Below, in pieces: positions 12,080 to 23,254 of a stretch of 64,000 nt of DNA. Numbering within the stretch: position 1 is the stretch's first letter; the number at the start of each line of letters is the position of its first letter. The notes beneath the pieces were generated by a model. That model saw only the letters and a program-made list of their open reading frames with translations. It had not been told where the DNA came from and searched no databases. A program made the translations under genes and the position numbers. This stretch comes from Macrophomina tecta (Eukaryota > Ascomycota > Dothideomycetes > Botryosphaeriales > Botryosphaeriaceae): contig JAKSGN010000007.1 in NCBI GenBank assembly GCA_024180945.1, positions 4,030,001 to 4,094,000 of the forward strand. Direction: 5' to 3'.

Positions 12080-14887
12080 ATGTTGCCGGTCGCCACGGCA
12101 TCGTCAATCCCGGCCCCAACAGCCCTGTGGCCTGCAGGCGAGATCAAGGTCCGCAAACGCCGCGAGAACAGATCCTCAGCCTCAAGCATCAACGGCGCCC
12201 AGTCCAGAATCTGCTCAGAGACCGAGTCCAACTCACTCAGCTTAACCCACAACCTAATCCAGGACTCTCCTCTGGCGATTGTCGAGCCCGCTTCCCCGAC
12301 GCTCCACAGACGCAAATCATCCAGCAAGAACAAGGTGTTCTCCAAAGTCCTTGGAAGCATCCAGACCAGCAGATCAATCCCGGCCCTACAGCCGACACGC
12401 AATGGCTACTCGGACGGAAGCATCTTCCGCAGGCTTTCGATGCGAAGCCGCCCGAGCTTGCGGTCTCGCTCAAAAAGCTCCGAATTTCCGGTTCACCCGT
12501 CAACGCCCTCGTAAGTTCTCAGCACGAACCGAGCCCCAAACCCCCAGGCGTCTGCCGATACGCGCCAAGTCTGCTCACATCATCGTCCAGTCGTGCCATG
12601 CTTCGGACGGACCAGCCAGCCGAATCACCTCCAGGCCACCTTTTTCAGTGTCCTTCGCCTCAGCCGGCAGATCAGACTTCCCCGCGGCCTAGGAACGCCG
12701 CACGTGGGTCGCCGCCGATCCTTACTGTCGATCTTAATGTGATAACTGAATGTGAAGCGCTCAACCTCCATGAGGAACGGTGCGTCTGGGTTGCCGTGGA
12801 AGCACGTGGCGTTGTCAAGACAGATGTCAGAGACGTCCAACAAAATGAAGGGGTAGGCTTGGATGTCGTCCTGATCCTTGACAACTCGTGAGTTTCAGTC
12901 TCAGTTTCATCCTGACGTCACACGTTGCTTGACACAAATCGCCCTGATGAAAGCGTGGGCCACGAGTGCCTTTGGACGCTAGACGGCGGATGGGCATCTT
13001 CCCATCGTCATTCGCACGTCGTCCCTTAAGAAACTTCCCCTTAGCAGTGGAAAAAACTTTTTTGCTGCCCTCTGCGTTTTCTGCTCCAGCTTACCGAGAT
13101 CTAGCCGCTTCGCCTCCCCAGACTCCATTGAGACAGCATGCGATATTGCGCTTCGCATATCCCAATTGAGCACTGAAGCGAACGATCGACTTGCGGTCTT
13201 TTGCACCTGTTGCCGCCACTTCTCTGATCAAGCAAAAACTTCGGCATGTTTGTTGCATCCGCTCAAGAGTGCCAATGCCGCTACATTCCGGAGGGAAGTC
13301 CAGGAGATCAAAGCCTTGGCTGATCGTCCTCCTGCTGCCGGCGCGGACATTGGCGAGACGCTCAGAGAGGCTATCAAGGCTCTTAGAGAGCCAACAGATA
13401 AATCTCTTCGGCCTCTTCGGCTCGACCGGTGTATTGTTTTTGTGCTTTCGCCTCAGCCCTCGGTTTTGCTTGACCCGAAAGGCGATTTCTCTACCATCAG
13501 CATCAACGCTGTGTGTACGGCTGTTGTCCCGTATCATGGCAGCCTGCCAGGAGTTTCCAACGTCTGTATACTACCAAGGACTCTTGCTCTGGATTCGTTC
13601 TTGCCCGAAGTCGCGGCGAACGATTCCGCACTTCTCGTTGCGCAAGCAGCTGACGTATTGTCCTACGCAAGAGTAGGACGTGGCTTCGGGGCTATTACAA
13701 ACCTCTTTCTTGATATTCAGCCACGCTCACACTGCGCTATCGAAAGCCTTTTGGGAAATACTTCCAGCACTACGCTCATGGCTGGTCAAGTCGTCTCCGC
13801 TCTGGTAAGGGTCAGAATTCCAGCAGTAGCTCGTCAAGAAGAAGTCCCACGTGGGACAATCAGTGAATTGGAGGAAGCATTTGAGAGTTTGGAGATTCTC
13901 TTGGGGGAGACCGTCACGGAGATCTTGAGTGTTACTGCTCACTACAGCCAATCTTGCTTCCCTAAGAACAACATTGTCACAGTAGAACAATTCTCTTCTG
14001 TGCGCAGATCAAATCCATCCTCGCAATGGAGCATACAACTGCCCTTGAATCCGTCCAGATCGTCTACAAAAGAGAGGGAGCTTTCCCAGAGATTTGTTTT
14101 CTTAACTGCCACACAAGATCCTCCGCACCTTTCTTTGGACGCTCTTGGTACATTCTATCAAAACGGACGCTGCTCGCTGCCTTGTGCGAGTTACATTGAG
14201 CGAGTGCGTCACGAACTGGAGTACCAGGTGGCAGCAATGTCGATATCCAGGAGCTCTCAAGCGGACAAACTAATGACCGTGAGACACGGGGACTCACCTC
14301 ATCTTCGATCTTTTCTAGAAATTCCAGAAATCCATACTTTGTTCCAGAAGCAAGGCGATCATAGCCTCGGGCTTCGCCACTATCCATCTCAGCCGCACTT
14401 TCTACCCGAAGCACGTGACAAAACCACAAGCTTCACCGCCACCCACCTCCCTACTTTGCTACAAGCTCAACGCTCTGTTTCCGCCTCACCGCTCACCGAC
14501 ACTCGCCGCACTACTCCACGAGTTTCGCCGCGCAATGCCGAAGCTCTGGGCATGGAAAACACAGCCACGGACCAGAGCGGGAAATGCACGTCGACGTCAG
14601 ATGACGCAGAAAGTTCGTCGGTCGACGAGGCCCGCGCCATTTGGCGGCATATGCGGCGCAACGTGTCGATCCGGGCCAGCAGTCCGAGTCGTGGCACACC
14701 CTCGTGGCCGACAGGGTATCGAACTGTGGGTCACCGGGCGGAGAGGACACGGGAGCATCGAGAGCGGGAATTGAAGAGGAAGGCGTTGGCGAACAAGAGG
14801 AGTATTGGTGCTGATACGCTGCGTAGCCTGGCGTTAGGCAGTGAGGCGAGTGGGAGTGAGGCGGGCATATCTCCGTGGTTGCTGTGA
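12080..14887 (+). CDS. Large Arg/Ser-rich protein with a possible degenerate VWA segment
   Basis: Three exons (12080-12510, 12591-12887, 13090-14887) join in frame to 841 residues. The first 140 residues are Ser/Arg-rich and probably disordered (RRKSSSKNKVFSKVLGSI). A beta-strand-rich region follows (ILTVDLNVITECEALNLHEE; VGLDVVLILDNS) and continues after intron 2 with a helix and strand (ETACDIALRISQLST; NDRLAVFCTCC). The order strand-LDNS-helix-strand recalls a von Willebrand A fold, but the metal-binding DxSxS motif is not intact, so this is a weak structural guess. The C-terminal 150 residues are again Ser/Arg-rich. I do not recognise the family and assign no function. The start codon is the first Met of the long frame and the true 5' end may lie further upstream. 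Confidence 0.6.
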
Positions 14888-16970
14888 TGTGGGGCACACT
14901 GGAACATTTGTATCAAAATCACTGGGCCGTTTCAACGCTAGAACAGACCGCTGGGAAAAAGGAAAAACAGGATTATGTTTATGAAGGCAGTATCAGTGTA
15001 GGGCGATCGGCTAACCGGGAGAAAGGGGCATCGAAACATTGAACTAGTCGGCAGGGGGGCACATAATCCTTCCGAGTAGCCTGAGTCAACTACATGGTGC
15101 CTTTTTACCATCACTTCGTGCCCGACCCACGAACCGACTATCCCCTGGTCCATTCCTAGTCTACCCGCTCAGACAGCCACTTACATTTCGCTCCGCCAAA
15201 TTGGCTCTATGCTTATGAGACGGGATATCCTTCCCCTGCCGCTGTAACCGCTCCATCGGCGTCTCCGGGCCTTCCATTCGCTTGGGTTTAAGCCAGCCAT
15301 ACCCCGGAACATAGTTGCGTCAATCATTGTCTACTCCATCTTTTTCATCTTCTCGTCATCGGATCAGATGTCCCCGTTTCTTTTTCTGCTTCGAAGAGGC
15401 CCTACGTAGTACCAATCGCTCACCGGTCGTCATGCGCGCAGCCTTGTGACTCACCGCAGCAGTCCGTTCCCCGCCCACACGGTGTTTCGTATCTCGAGAG
15501 GAGCCCACTTTGGCCGGCCAGCACTTCCCTCCTCACACCGCTTGTGGCTCGAGACCAGGCAGCAAGAAAATTTGCGAATTGTCGGCTGGATATCGAGCGC
15601 TTTGAACTTCACCTCAACGTCGCACCATTATGACCTACGAGCAATTCTCGTGGATCGTGGTTATTTCTGGTGGTAATACTATAATTCCAGTGGACAGAAG
15701 CGATTTGTGGGCGGTATAGCCTTCACGAAAGGAAGTGAGTGGGGCCTAAGCGAAAGACAGCATGCGGATGCCAATCTCAAGAACTTCACGGGAGGATTTG
15801 ATCAATTGGATATTCATGGTTTTTAGGGCAGTCTCCCTTCCTTGGAACGAAGCATAGGTTTGGTTACGGAACGGAAACGGAACTTGGAGGTGCTGCTCCA
15901 GGGGCAATGGTGAGTGTCGGACAAGCAAGGAGACAAGAAAATCGTGAGTGGAATACTTGTCCATTCTCGAGGCTCCTGCACCGGTCATTTCATCCTTCTC
16001 GACAACACGAGATCATTATCCAAGGTAATACAACGGTAAATGTAAATAAGCAAGAGCGGTGGAGACATTCATCCGCATGTTACCTCAATCAGTCAATGCT
16101 TGGCGCTGGCACCCCGATGTAGTATCTGGTTCCTGCCAGTGCGGAAACATTCGACGTTCTAACACCAACCTCGTACTGTCTTTTGAGTTCTAGGCCCCTC
16201 CTCGCTTCCGATTTCAAGGACAGCTGCGGATGAGTCCTCGCAGAGGTCCAATCACGATTGATCCAACGTTTCCGAATCTTCCCACTCCCGCGCCACCACG
16301 AACCATGTATGGGGGTGCAGCATGCACATTGTTTCTGGAATGAAAGGAATATCTCCTGATGCTGGAACTCTCCGGACAGGAAGCACCGGTCAGCAGCATG
16401 ACCAGGAAAATGGCCCTGAGCAGGTCATGATCGAAGCACAGGAGACTTTTGTCTCACAAGTGACTTCGAAAGGAGACGGTTACACCGCTTTACCCTCAAA
16501 GTCCATCGGCGAATAGGCACAGACGGGGGCAGGCGGGTAGGGCTGGAAGAGCGCAGGGCGTCCTTGAAGAATTTAGTCCCGGAGAATCTCAGTCTTGTGG
16601 GTCGGCATTCTCCATTGGTTTTCCAAACAAAGACTGTGCATGTTTGAGTTATATCCGCGAAAGGAAGCTTCTGGCCACGTTTCGGGGCTTCGGGATCTCA
16701 AGCCAAAAGGACCCGTGCTTCATCAGGGATGGGGTAGCACGGTAGGTGGTCTCACTTGGCGCTGGCATCTGGGAGCATGAGTGTGTGCCTTGAAAGACAT
16801 TGACCAATAATAATTTCGGCAAAAAGGAAAAAGCAAAAGCAAGAGCTTCAGTCCATGGCCACATCCGAGCTCAGGTTGCGCATGGCTGATAGTGCTCGGC
16901 AGCTATGGGAGATCGACACTGACCCGCGTCCAGGACATTGAGCAGCTCAGCCACATCCGCAACCACCCCA
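14888..16970. other. Intergenic, no gene seen
   Basis: About 2 kb with only short, overlapping open frames lacking protein motifs. It separates plus-strand genes from the minus-strand cysteine-rich cluster. I recognised no RNA gene or repeat of note. Confidence 0.5.
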
Positions 16971-17231
16971 TCACTGGCGGGGACCTGTGCGTGCAGCGGA
17001 CTTCGGCTGGGCGGTTTCAATACCCTCGGATTCTTGTGCATAGTCTGTGCCGAAGCACTCGGGGCAGATTCTGCCGCCCGTAGGCGCCGGTAACCCCTGG
17101 CTCTGCCTATGCCATTCACGGCCTCGACGGTAACGCACAGTTTCCCTGCAAAGATCAGTGATCTCGTCAAAGTTGGCACCGCAGTTGTTGCAACGGCGGC
17201 CCTTGGTTAAGCACGTTGGTGGTTGCATCAT
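16971..17231 (-). CDS. Small cysteine-patterned protein (family member 1)
   Basis: An 86-residue single-exon frame. It carries C7-x6-C14-x2-C-G-x9-C, followed further on by a second CxxC (ICPECFG). The same leading pattern occurs in the proteins at 18284 and 21524, all on the minus strand. The paired CxxC motifs could bind one zinc ion, as in zinc-ribbon proteins, but no known domain is recognisable. It is the shortest of the three and may be a truncated or decaying copy, or may lack an upstream exon. Function unknown. Confidence 0.45.
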   Translation of the reverse strand: MMQPPTCLTKGRRCNNCGANFDEITDLCRETVRYRRGREWHRQSQGLPAPTGGRICPECFGTDYAQESEGIETAQPKSAARTGPRQ

Positions 17232-17768
17232 TCTGGCTACTCTGACGCTTACTGCCCCTTAACTAAGTGGAATTCCCAATGCCCCGATCAGGGTCACAGT
17301 ACATACAGGTAGGTGTTACTTGGAAGCCTTCGTGGGTCCTCCGGCCTGCCGTGTTTCACATTTGTGGCGCTCGCAATGCCCGAGTCCAAGCTCAAAGTCA
17401 TGTTCGACTGCTTTTTTCACAAGCTCTGGCGAGTGTCTCCACGTCACTGCATGAATTCCCGTGTGCTACAAAAACAACACTGCCCAGTCCCGTTCCTCGC
17501 AGTGCCCTGTGGGCATGCCTTTCGTATAGGGTATTCCGTACTCCCTACCGAGCGCATGGACAGACGGGCCTGTGCTCCCGTTCCACTGCTGCGGGACATG
17601 CAAACATCCGTATTCCAGTCTCATTTGCGCCCTGTCACAAGCCACAACCTTCCTCATTCTGCATTTCATTCAAGCGTATAGTATCGGCCCTCAACTGCGC
17701 CACTGCGCTCAACGGTCGACCTGCTCGTCTTTGTTCCTCCATTGTCAGCCGACGCTTTTCCCTTCGTA
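17232..17768. other. Intergenic between two cysteine-patterned genes
   Basis: Holds the upstream region of the small gene ending at 16971 and the 3' flank of the gene starting at 18284. I see no further gene. Confidence 0.45.
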
Positions 17769-18284
17769 TCACTGGAGGGGGGAAACCTTTCGCTTACCGG
17801 TCGTCACGCCCGTGATCCGCGTCCCGTTCACCATGCTCCTGACGCGCTTCCTCCACCCGCTCACAAAGCCACCGCTCTTCTGCGCCACCTTCGCGCCGTC
17901 TTCACCGTCACCGTCACCGTCACCGCCAGCGCCGCTCGCGTCGCTCTCGGTTGGTGAAACGGGTGCCGCCGGATCAGCGCCGCCTCTCGCGCGGGGCGTT
18001 GTCTTGGTCGTCGACAGCAACGTCATGGGCGGGTGGACGACCTCGCCGCTCAGCCCGTCGACGGGGAAGACGCGCAGGTTGGTGTTGGAGCATTTGGGGC
18101 AGGCGCCGTCGTCTGCATGCATGAACTCCTCGACGATCCATTCTCCTTCCGGGCACCAGTCGTCGGCGTGAATGCCGATTTCCGTGCCGGGGTTCCGGCT
18201 GCTGCAGGCGAAGCGGCAGCGGTCGATGTACGAGGCGATGAGATAGCCGCAGTGGGAGCAGATGTGTAGCTCTTCACAGCACAT
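17769..18284 (-). CDS. Small cysteine-patterned protein (family member 2)
   Basis: A single-exon frame of 171 residues starting MCCEELHICSHCGYLIASY. The cysteines follow C2-x6-C9-x2-C12-G-x9-C23, then a second CxxC (ACPKCSNTN) about residue 65. The distal half is Ser/Gly/Asp-rich and probably disordered, ending in a basic patch (GWRKRVRSM). The start was set at MCC because it aligns with the start of the family member at 21524 (MCRLSREVCASCG) with identical spacing; a longer frame reaches upstream to 18443 but is His/Thr/Pro-rich and unlike protein. Likely a zinc-binding, lineage-specific protein. No signal peptide is visible, so it is expected inside the cell. Confidence 0.55.
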   Translation of the reverse strand: MCCEELHICSHCGYLIASYIDRCRFACSSRNPGTEIGIHADDWCPEGEWIVEEFMHADDGACPKCSNTNLRVFPVDGLSGEVVHPPMTLLSTTKTTPRARGGADPAAPVSPTESDASGAGGDGDGDGEDGAKVAQKSGGFVSGWRKRVRSMVNGTRITGVTTGKRKVSPLQ

Positions 18285-19185
18285 GGTGGGCGGAGGGGTT
18301 GGCGTGCGTGGGATATGGAGTGCTCGGGTATGAACGAGAAGTGATATGGTAAGTGCGTTGGATAGGGTGGTGGTGGTGATGGTGGGGGCAGGTGTTTCGT
18401 GAAGTTTCGGTATCGTGCGGTTGTGGGGGGGTAAGGAATTCAAGGCAAGTGATGCTTTTGCTGTTTTCTTCCTCTTTTTCTACCCAGGAACCTCTTCGAA
18501 ACTTATCTAGCGCGATATAGCGAGAGCCGCAATGCTTGGAAATGTAAAATGACGTGTCGATAAGCAGGCGGGCGGCGCCGTGTGTGCCGTCAGGCATGGA
18601 CATGTGACAAGCCTACTTGACAACAAAGCGCCGCAGACTTGTGGGGCCTTTCACGCTTCTCCGCATTCTTCATCCCGCGCTTCACGCTTCGTGAGATGCC
18701 TATAATCTTCGTTGTCCTATAAGGCGCGGTCGGCATGGTGAATAGGCCCGATAGACCCCCCACCAGAGTTCTAGTAAGGAAGTGATTGGACCCTCAATCA
18801 TCACACACGCGCAAACAATTCATATTTGGATCATCGTGCAATCTATGCTGCTGCAGATGTGAAGCTCCTGTACAATTTAATCAGAATCCACACTGGAAGA
18901 TCGGCCTTGCTGCTCTCTAGTAGTTTGGGACAGTCTTCGCTCTGGTGCTGCTACTGGTCAGCGTCCTCGAGCTCGAAGGTGCACCAAGGAACATCTGGAG
19001 GGTCGTAAAATAATCCGAGAGGTCGAATGCGGAAGCTCCTTCAGCATGCGAGAGGGCTACTGTCTGCAGCCGCAATTGCGGGGGCTATGCTTCTGCTCCT
19101 GCGGAGCGCTCGGGTTGGCCCCAAAAGTGTCGCCGGTTTTCTGCAAGTCTATCTTGTCACCGCAAGACATACAGCATTCCTTCCG
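18285..19185. other. Intergenic, no gene seen
   Basis: Contains the upstream region of the 18284 gene and the 3' flank of the 19857 gene. No recognisable motif. Confidence 0.45.
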
Positions 19186-19857
19186 TTACCCTTGAGATAC
19201 CGTGTTACACCTCAAAATCATCTCCTTCAAGGGATAACAATCGTCATTATCCTCGTCATCCAACTCTTTCGGACCAGCTTCTCGTTTCCAGCCTTCAGGA
19301 TTGAAAATACTATTCACTTCTTCAACCTCGGCCTCCTGCAGGTGCTTAAGGGGGTGTCTGGTCCCCATCAATGAAATTCTGGCGAGTGTCAGGACAATGC
19401 GGTCCGTATCCTCTTCTGCCACGTTGAATGACGTTCTTTGGCGGAGAATATCATAGGGGTAACGCATTACGATGGCAGCTCTCGTGTAGATTTTCTTGAC
19501 CAACCATCTACAGTTGTTGTCATGGGCGTCATATGAATGTTTAAATGCGCCGGCGTCCTCGGGTGGCATTTCGGCCGTCGGAATTTGCAATTCCTGGTAT
19601 GCTTCGGCTGTAGATATCTTGGCCCGGGAGACCCAGCGGTGTCCATTGTACAACCAAGTCCATGAACAATATTTGGGCAACTTTACGCCCTCGCCGCTGA
19701 GAAGATTATAATCTGTATATTCCTCATCAGGCTCTCCTTGACTGGGCTGACTCCTCGAGGTTGTACTTTCCTCATTGTCGCGTGCCTCATCATTGCCGGG
19801 CCGTTGGAGATCCGGCTGCGGACTTGTCGTGCCCTCCCCAAATTCACTAGTGTCCAT
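19186..19857 (-). CDS. Hypothetical acidic protein
   Basis: A single-exon frame of 223 residues. The first 55 residues are Glu/Ser/Gln-rich and probably disordered. The middle has aromatic-rich ordered stretches (KYCSWTWLYNGHRWVSRAKI; NNCRWLVKKIYTRAAIVMRY) and the end is acidic (ELDDEDNDDC). I do not recognise a family. It lies between two of the cysteine-patterned genes on the same strand but lacks their CxxCG motif, so membership of that family is not supported. The composition and length make a real gene likely. Confidence 0.5.
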   Translation of the reverse strand: MDTSEFGEGTTSPQPDLQRPGNDEARDNEESTTSRSQPSQGEPDEEYTDYNLLSGEGVKLPKYCSWTWLYNGHRWVSRAKISTAEAYQELQIPTAEMPPEDAGAFKHSYDAHDNNCRWLVKKIYTRAAIVMRYPYDILRQRTSFNVAEEDTDRIVLTLARISLMGTRHPLKHLQEAEVEEVNSIFNPEGWKREAGPKELDDEDNDDCYPLKEMILRCNTVSQG

Positions 19858-21023
19858 TTTCGGGGCCCTGGAAGCAGTGCTATTGGAAGTCTTTAGTTGA
19901 GATATCGAGCTTGGTGAGGCGGGATTGCAAATGTCTGTATTTGCAAAGAGATTGCTTCTTTGCTGAAATGGAGCAAGCTATCGTTGTATTATCTGGCTGA
20001 TTTATAAGACCTGGATACGTGAGCGTGTCACATTACAGATTTCTGTCCAATTACAAAGGAGTTCACCATGAAAGAAAAAAAAAAGCTATTTAATGGTACG
20101 ATGCGCTCCACATCGCCAACACGTGAACTGTGAAGAGTTTCCAGTAGTAACATTATGGTTCTTAGTCCATTCTTTTGGTTGCAAAGACATCATTACACGT
20201 CATCCTTGGACTCTCAAAGTTCGCAAAGACGACCAGGTGGTCCGTCATTGCTCTCTCGATACATGTGATATCCTAGAATATTGACATACTTATGCATTAA
20301 TCGTGTTCTTTTATGTTCATAATGTCCTGTAGCGTGTTGAATGACCGATTATAATTCCCGAGAATATTTTAAATCTCCGTAAGAGCTCGAGCACCAGCTT
20401 CATTGATCGGGAATGTCAGTATGTTTTGCATGTTTTTTTTTTTTTAAAAAAAAAAAGTCCCGAGGAAGCAATATGCATCAGCTCCCAGCAACGGACCGCT
20501 ATGACAAGGCTATGCGCAGAAAGTGACAGACCTGATCATAAAATGGATTTCAAGCGTTTAATCAGAGGGAGACTGTCGAATATTCTGGGCGAAAACTGCA
20601 CCGGAGTTCAAAGTTCCGTAGCTTATGCACACCAACGAGTATGCCATGTCAGCATAAAGCTGATCAAGGTGAACTCTGCTCTTCGTGTGAAGAGAGCTGC
20701 TGGGCGGAATGAATTGCTCTGGGGAAATACACATTGAATTACTGGCATGCGCAGTAGAGCAAATTGCGTCCGATTAATTAGCCCTCCTGCGGCGAACCGG
20801 GAAGGGCTGGATGCTGTATGAGCCACGAAATTGAAGCGAAAAATTAAATATCAACCGGTGTAATCACCTGTTACGTGCATGAATAATCGAACGAAAAATT
20901 TTGAAATCACCAGGGAAGCGTGTTCCTTCTTCTCCAGGGGCTGCAGGAAGGAATATTCAAAAAAAGCATCGCCCCTGCCGAAAGCCTTGATTCATCCACA
21001 CGAGTCCCACCCAGTAATCGAGC
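19858..21023. other. Low-GC intergenic stretch
   Basis: AT-richer than its surroundings, with a T-run followed directly by an A-run at about 20433-20457 that could form a hairpin. No gene is supported. Confidence 0.5.
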
Positions 21024-21524
21024 TCATTCATAGCGGAGCACATCCTCAACTGCTTGACTGCAGCTGGTCTCGAAGGATTCAGATCCAAAGTACAACTCCG
21101 GAAGTACCCTCTGCTGTTCTTCCAATGACGTGTCACCCCTTGGTGACAGCCCTCTAAGCTCATCCTGGTCCAAAACAACTTCCTTGGCCAATATGCTCCG
21201 AATGACTCTCAATTTCTTTTCCTCTTCTTCACCAAGCCCTGAATTATTGCTTGTGGCGTCTTGGAGAAGTCTGTGGAAGTGAGCCAATTTAGAGTTCTGG
21301 CGCCCGCATTGTCGGCATTTCATGTTGTGTAAGAGTCTGCAGTTCTTGTTCAGCCAGCGCCATGTAGACAGGCTGCAATAATGGCAGGGTAGAGACGAGA
21401 ACTCTGGGTGTGTGAGTGTAGGATTGATACAAGGTGCTCTCGTGGTTTCTGGACATCCATTGAGGATGACGTAGTTGATGATCCGGCCGCAGGATGCGCA
21501 AACTTCTCGCGATAGTCTGCACAT
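21024..21524 (-). CDS. Small cysteine-patterned protein (family member 3)
   Basis: A single-exon frame of 166 residues beginning MCRLSREVCASCGRIINY. Its cysteines follow C2-x6-C9-x2-C12-G-x10-C24, matching the 18284 gene position for position through residue 13. Two further pairs follow (PCHYC about residue 47, KCRQCG about residue 70), so two zinc sites are possible. The C-terminal half is charged and helical-looking with many Glu and Leu. The start at MCRL was preferred to the upstream Met at 21668 because of this alignment. Function unknown; probably intracellular since no signal peptide is visible. Confidence 0.55.
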   Translation of the reverse strand: MCRLSREVCASCGRIINYVILNGCPETTRAPCINPTLTHPEFSSLPCHYCSLSTWRWLNKNCRLLHNMKCRQCGRQNSKLAHFHRLLQDATSNNSGLGEEEEKKLRVIRSILAKEVVLDQDELRGLSPRGDTSLEEQQRVLPELYFGSESFETSCSQAVEDVLRYE

Positions 21525-22097
21525 GATGAGGCTTATTCGATGTGTTTGGTACTTTTTAGGTAGCTGAGAGCGGAAGGTTTGTTCTGGTCTCCGCGGGTTT
21601 CGACAAAGCGTGGAGCTGATGGGTGGGTTTATAGGGAGAGTGGCCGCTTGGTCGAAAGCCAAATGCATCCAGTCCGTGGCACCAGCTTTGCAGGAGCAAG
21701 ATCAAACAAGTCGCTGCCTGGCTACCCTGGCCTTGCCTTCCACTTCAGTCCGGCAATTCAGATCTCCTTCGAGGTCCCATCGAATTGGAAAACCTGGGGC
21801 ATACCAGTCTCCTCAGAAGGCCACCTCCATTGGTACTACAAGATACGATATCCTGATTTAGCAGCGGTGTCTATCTTCGCACGCCAAGCTCATGATAGCC
21901 CACGTGTACACACGTAACCTCAGCTGGTCGTTTACTTGCTCAATCTGACATTACTCGTTTTGTGACCAAAAGGCAGTATCAGAAGCTGTCTCCGCAGCAC
22001 CAGGTGGCAGTGCAGGCCTTGAAAAAAGGATGGGGCGGGGACACTGCTCCTGCCGGACTCCTCAGCATCGCGAGGCCACCTCACAGAGCCACTCGAC
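21525..22097. other. Intergenic, no gene seen
   Basis: Lies between a minus-strand gene and a weak plus-strand frame, so it should hold the promoter of the 21524 gene. No motif recognised. Confidence 0.4.
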
Positions 22098-22580
22098 ATG
22101 CTTCGTCTCACCGAGCCCACGGTTGCGGCGCTCACACTTCGACGCTACTACCGCACAAACTTCACGGAATGCAGGTTCACCGGGGCCGATGAATATGGGC
22201 AGAACTGTGGCATGGATGCGACAAGCGCTAAGTGGAACGACACGAACCTGGCGCTGAACAAACCTCTTCCGCCCCTTCCCAAGCGCAGATCTTCACTCTC
22301 GCGACCGCCAACACTCTCTTCCGCGCTGTCACCATCAGTGGCTGGCTGGTTGATGCACACAAACGTGTCTACCTCGCCGCCGAGCTTTTCACCGGATGAG
22401 AGCAGCCTGCTCGGCTACTACAAGGTGCCTCAACAGGGCTCGGGAGAGCGGAGGCGCAAGAAGACACGAGAGAGGAAGGGCTGGACAGCCAGAATGAAGA
22501 GGATGGGCAAGAGGATCCTGGTGGGGATCAGAATCCGTCACAATTTCCGCTGCGAAGCACGTGGGCAGGACAACGGTTGA
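22098..22580 (+). CDS. Hypothetical basic protein, weak gene model
   Basis: A frame of 160 residues with a proline-rich stretch (LNKPLPPLPKRRSSLSRPP), of a kind common in fungal disordered proteins, and a strongly basic C-terminus (RRRKKTRERKGW). The antisense frames over the same bases are less protein-like. No domain is recognised and the 5' end may be incomplete. Confidence 0.3.
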   Translation: MLRLTEPTVAALTLRRYYRTNFTECRFTGADEYGQNCGMDATSAKWNDTNLALNKPLPPLPKRRSSLSRPPTLSSALSPSVAGWLMHTNVSTSPPSFSPDESSLLGYYKVPQQGSGERRRKKTRERKGWTARMKRMGKRILVGIRIRHNFRCEARGQDNG

Positions 22581-23254
22581 TGGAAGTAGCTGGATTGCAA
22601 GCGGCAGTGACCTGAACAGGATATCCAGTGGCTTTCTGCCGGGGTTGAGGATTCTTTGCGGAAGACCACGACGGGTGAAGTACGGAAAAAGCGGCAGTCT
22701 CGCCGCAGCGGTGCTGCAGAGGAAAAGGACATTCCACAGATTGGCGCAGCGCGTTGGATAGGCGTGAGTGCAGCATCTAGGGCGTACTTCGATGGTCTGA
22801 AATGCAACTATAACAGTATAATCGATGCCCGAGAAAATGCGGATGAGAAGGGGCTCGGGCAAGTGAAGGAGCCATTGAGGACGTGAAGGCGGATGAGAGG
22901 ACAGAGATGTTTTGGACAGCGGAGAGGCGGGGAGAAGAGTTGAAGGGCGGGACCAATGCACGTGACCGCGACTCGCTAGCGCGAACGGACGCAGTGGATG
23001 TTGACAAGCTGCCCGCGTCCAAAACAAACCCGACCTCGACATCACCGTCCGCCATCCGCCCCCAGCAACCACCGCCATCCAACCACCAGACGCCCGCGCC
23101 AGCTACCTCGACATGAACATCTAGCCGCGCCGCAACTTCTTCGCCACCCCGCTGACGCTCTCCAACCCCGCTCAACTTGCGCGTCCGGTGCTGTCACGTC
23201 GTTGTCGTTTCAGCGACTCGCAACCCACGTTTATCCGCTCTGGACACTGGCGCC
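22581..23254. other. Intergenic, promoter of the INCENP gene
   Basis: No supported gene. The last few hundred bases before 23255 should contain the promoter and leader of the plus-strand INCENP homologue. Confidence 0.45.

Noticed and set aside
11221..12402. A 393-residue minus-strand open frame
   Set aside because: It lies antisense to the E2-like gene and to the start of the next plus-strand gene, and shows no protein motif. The plus-strand exons join in frame with family sequence.
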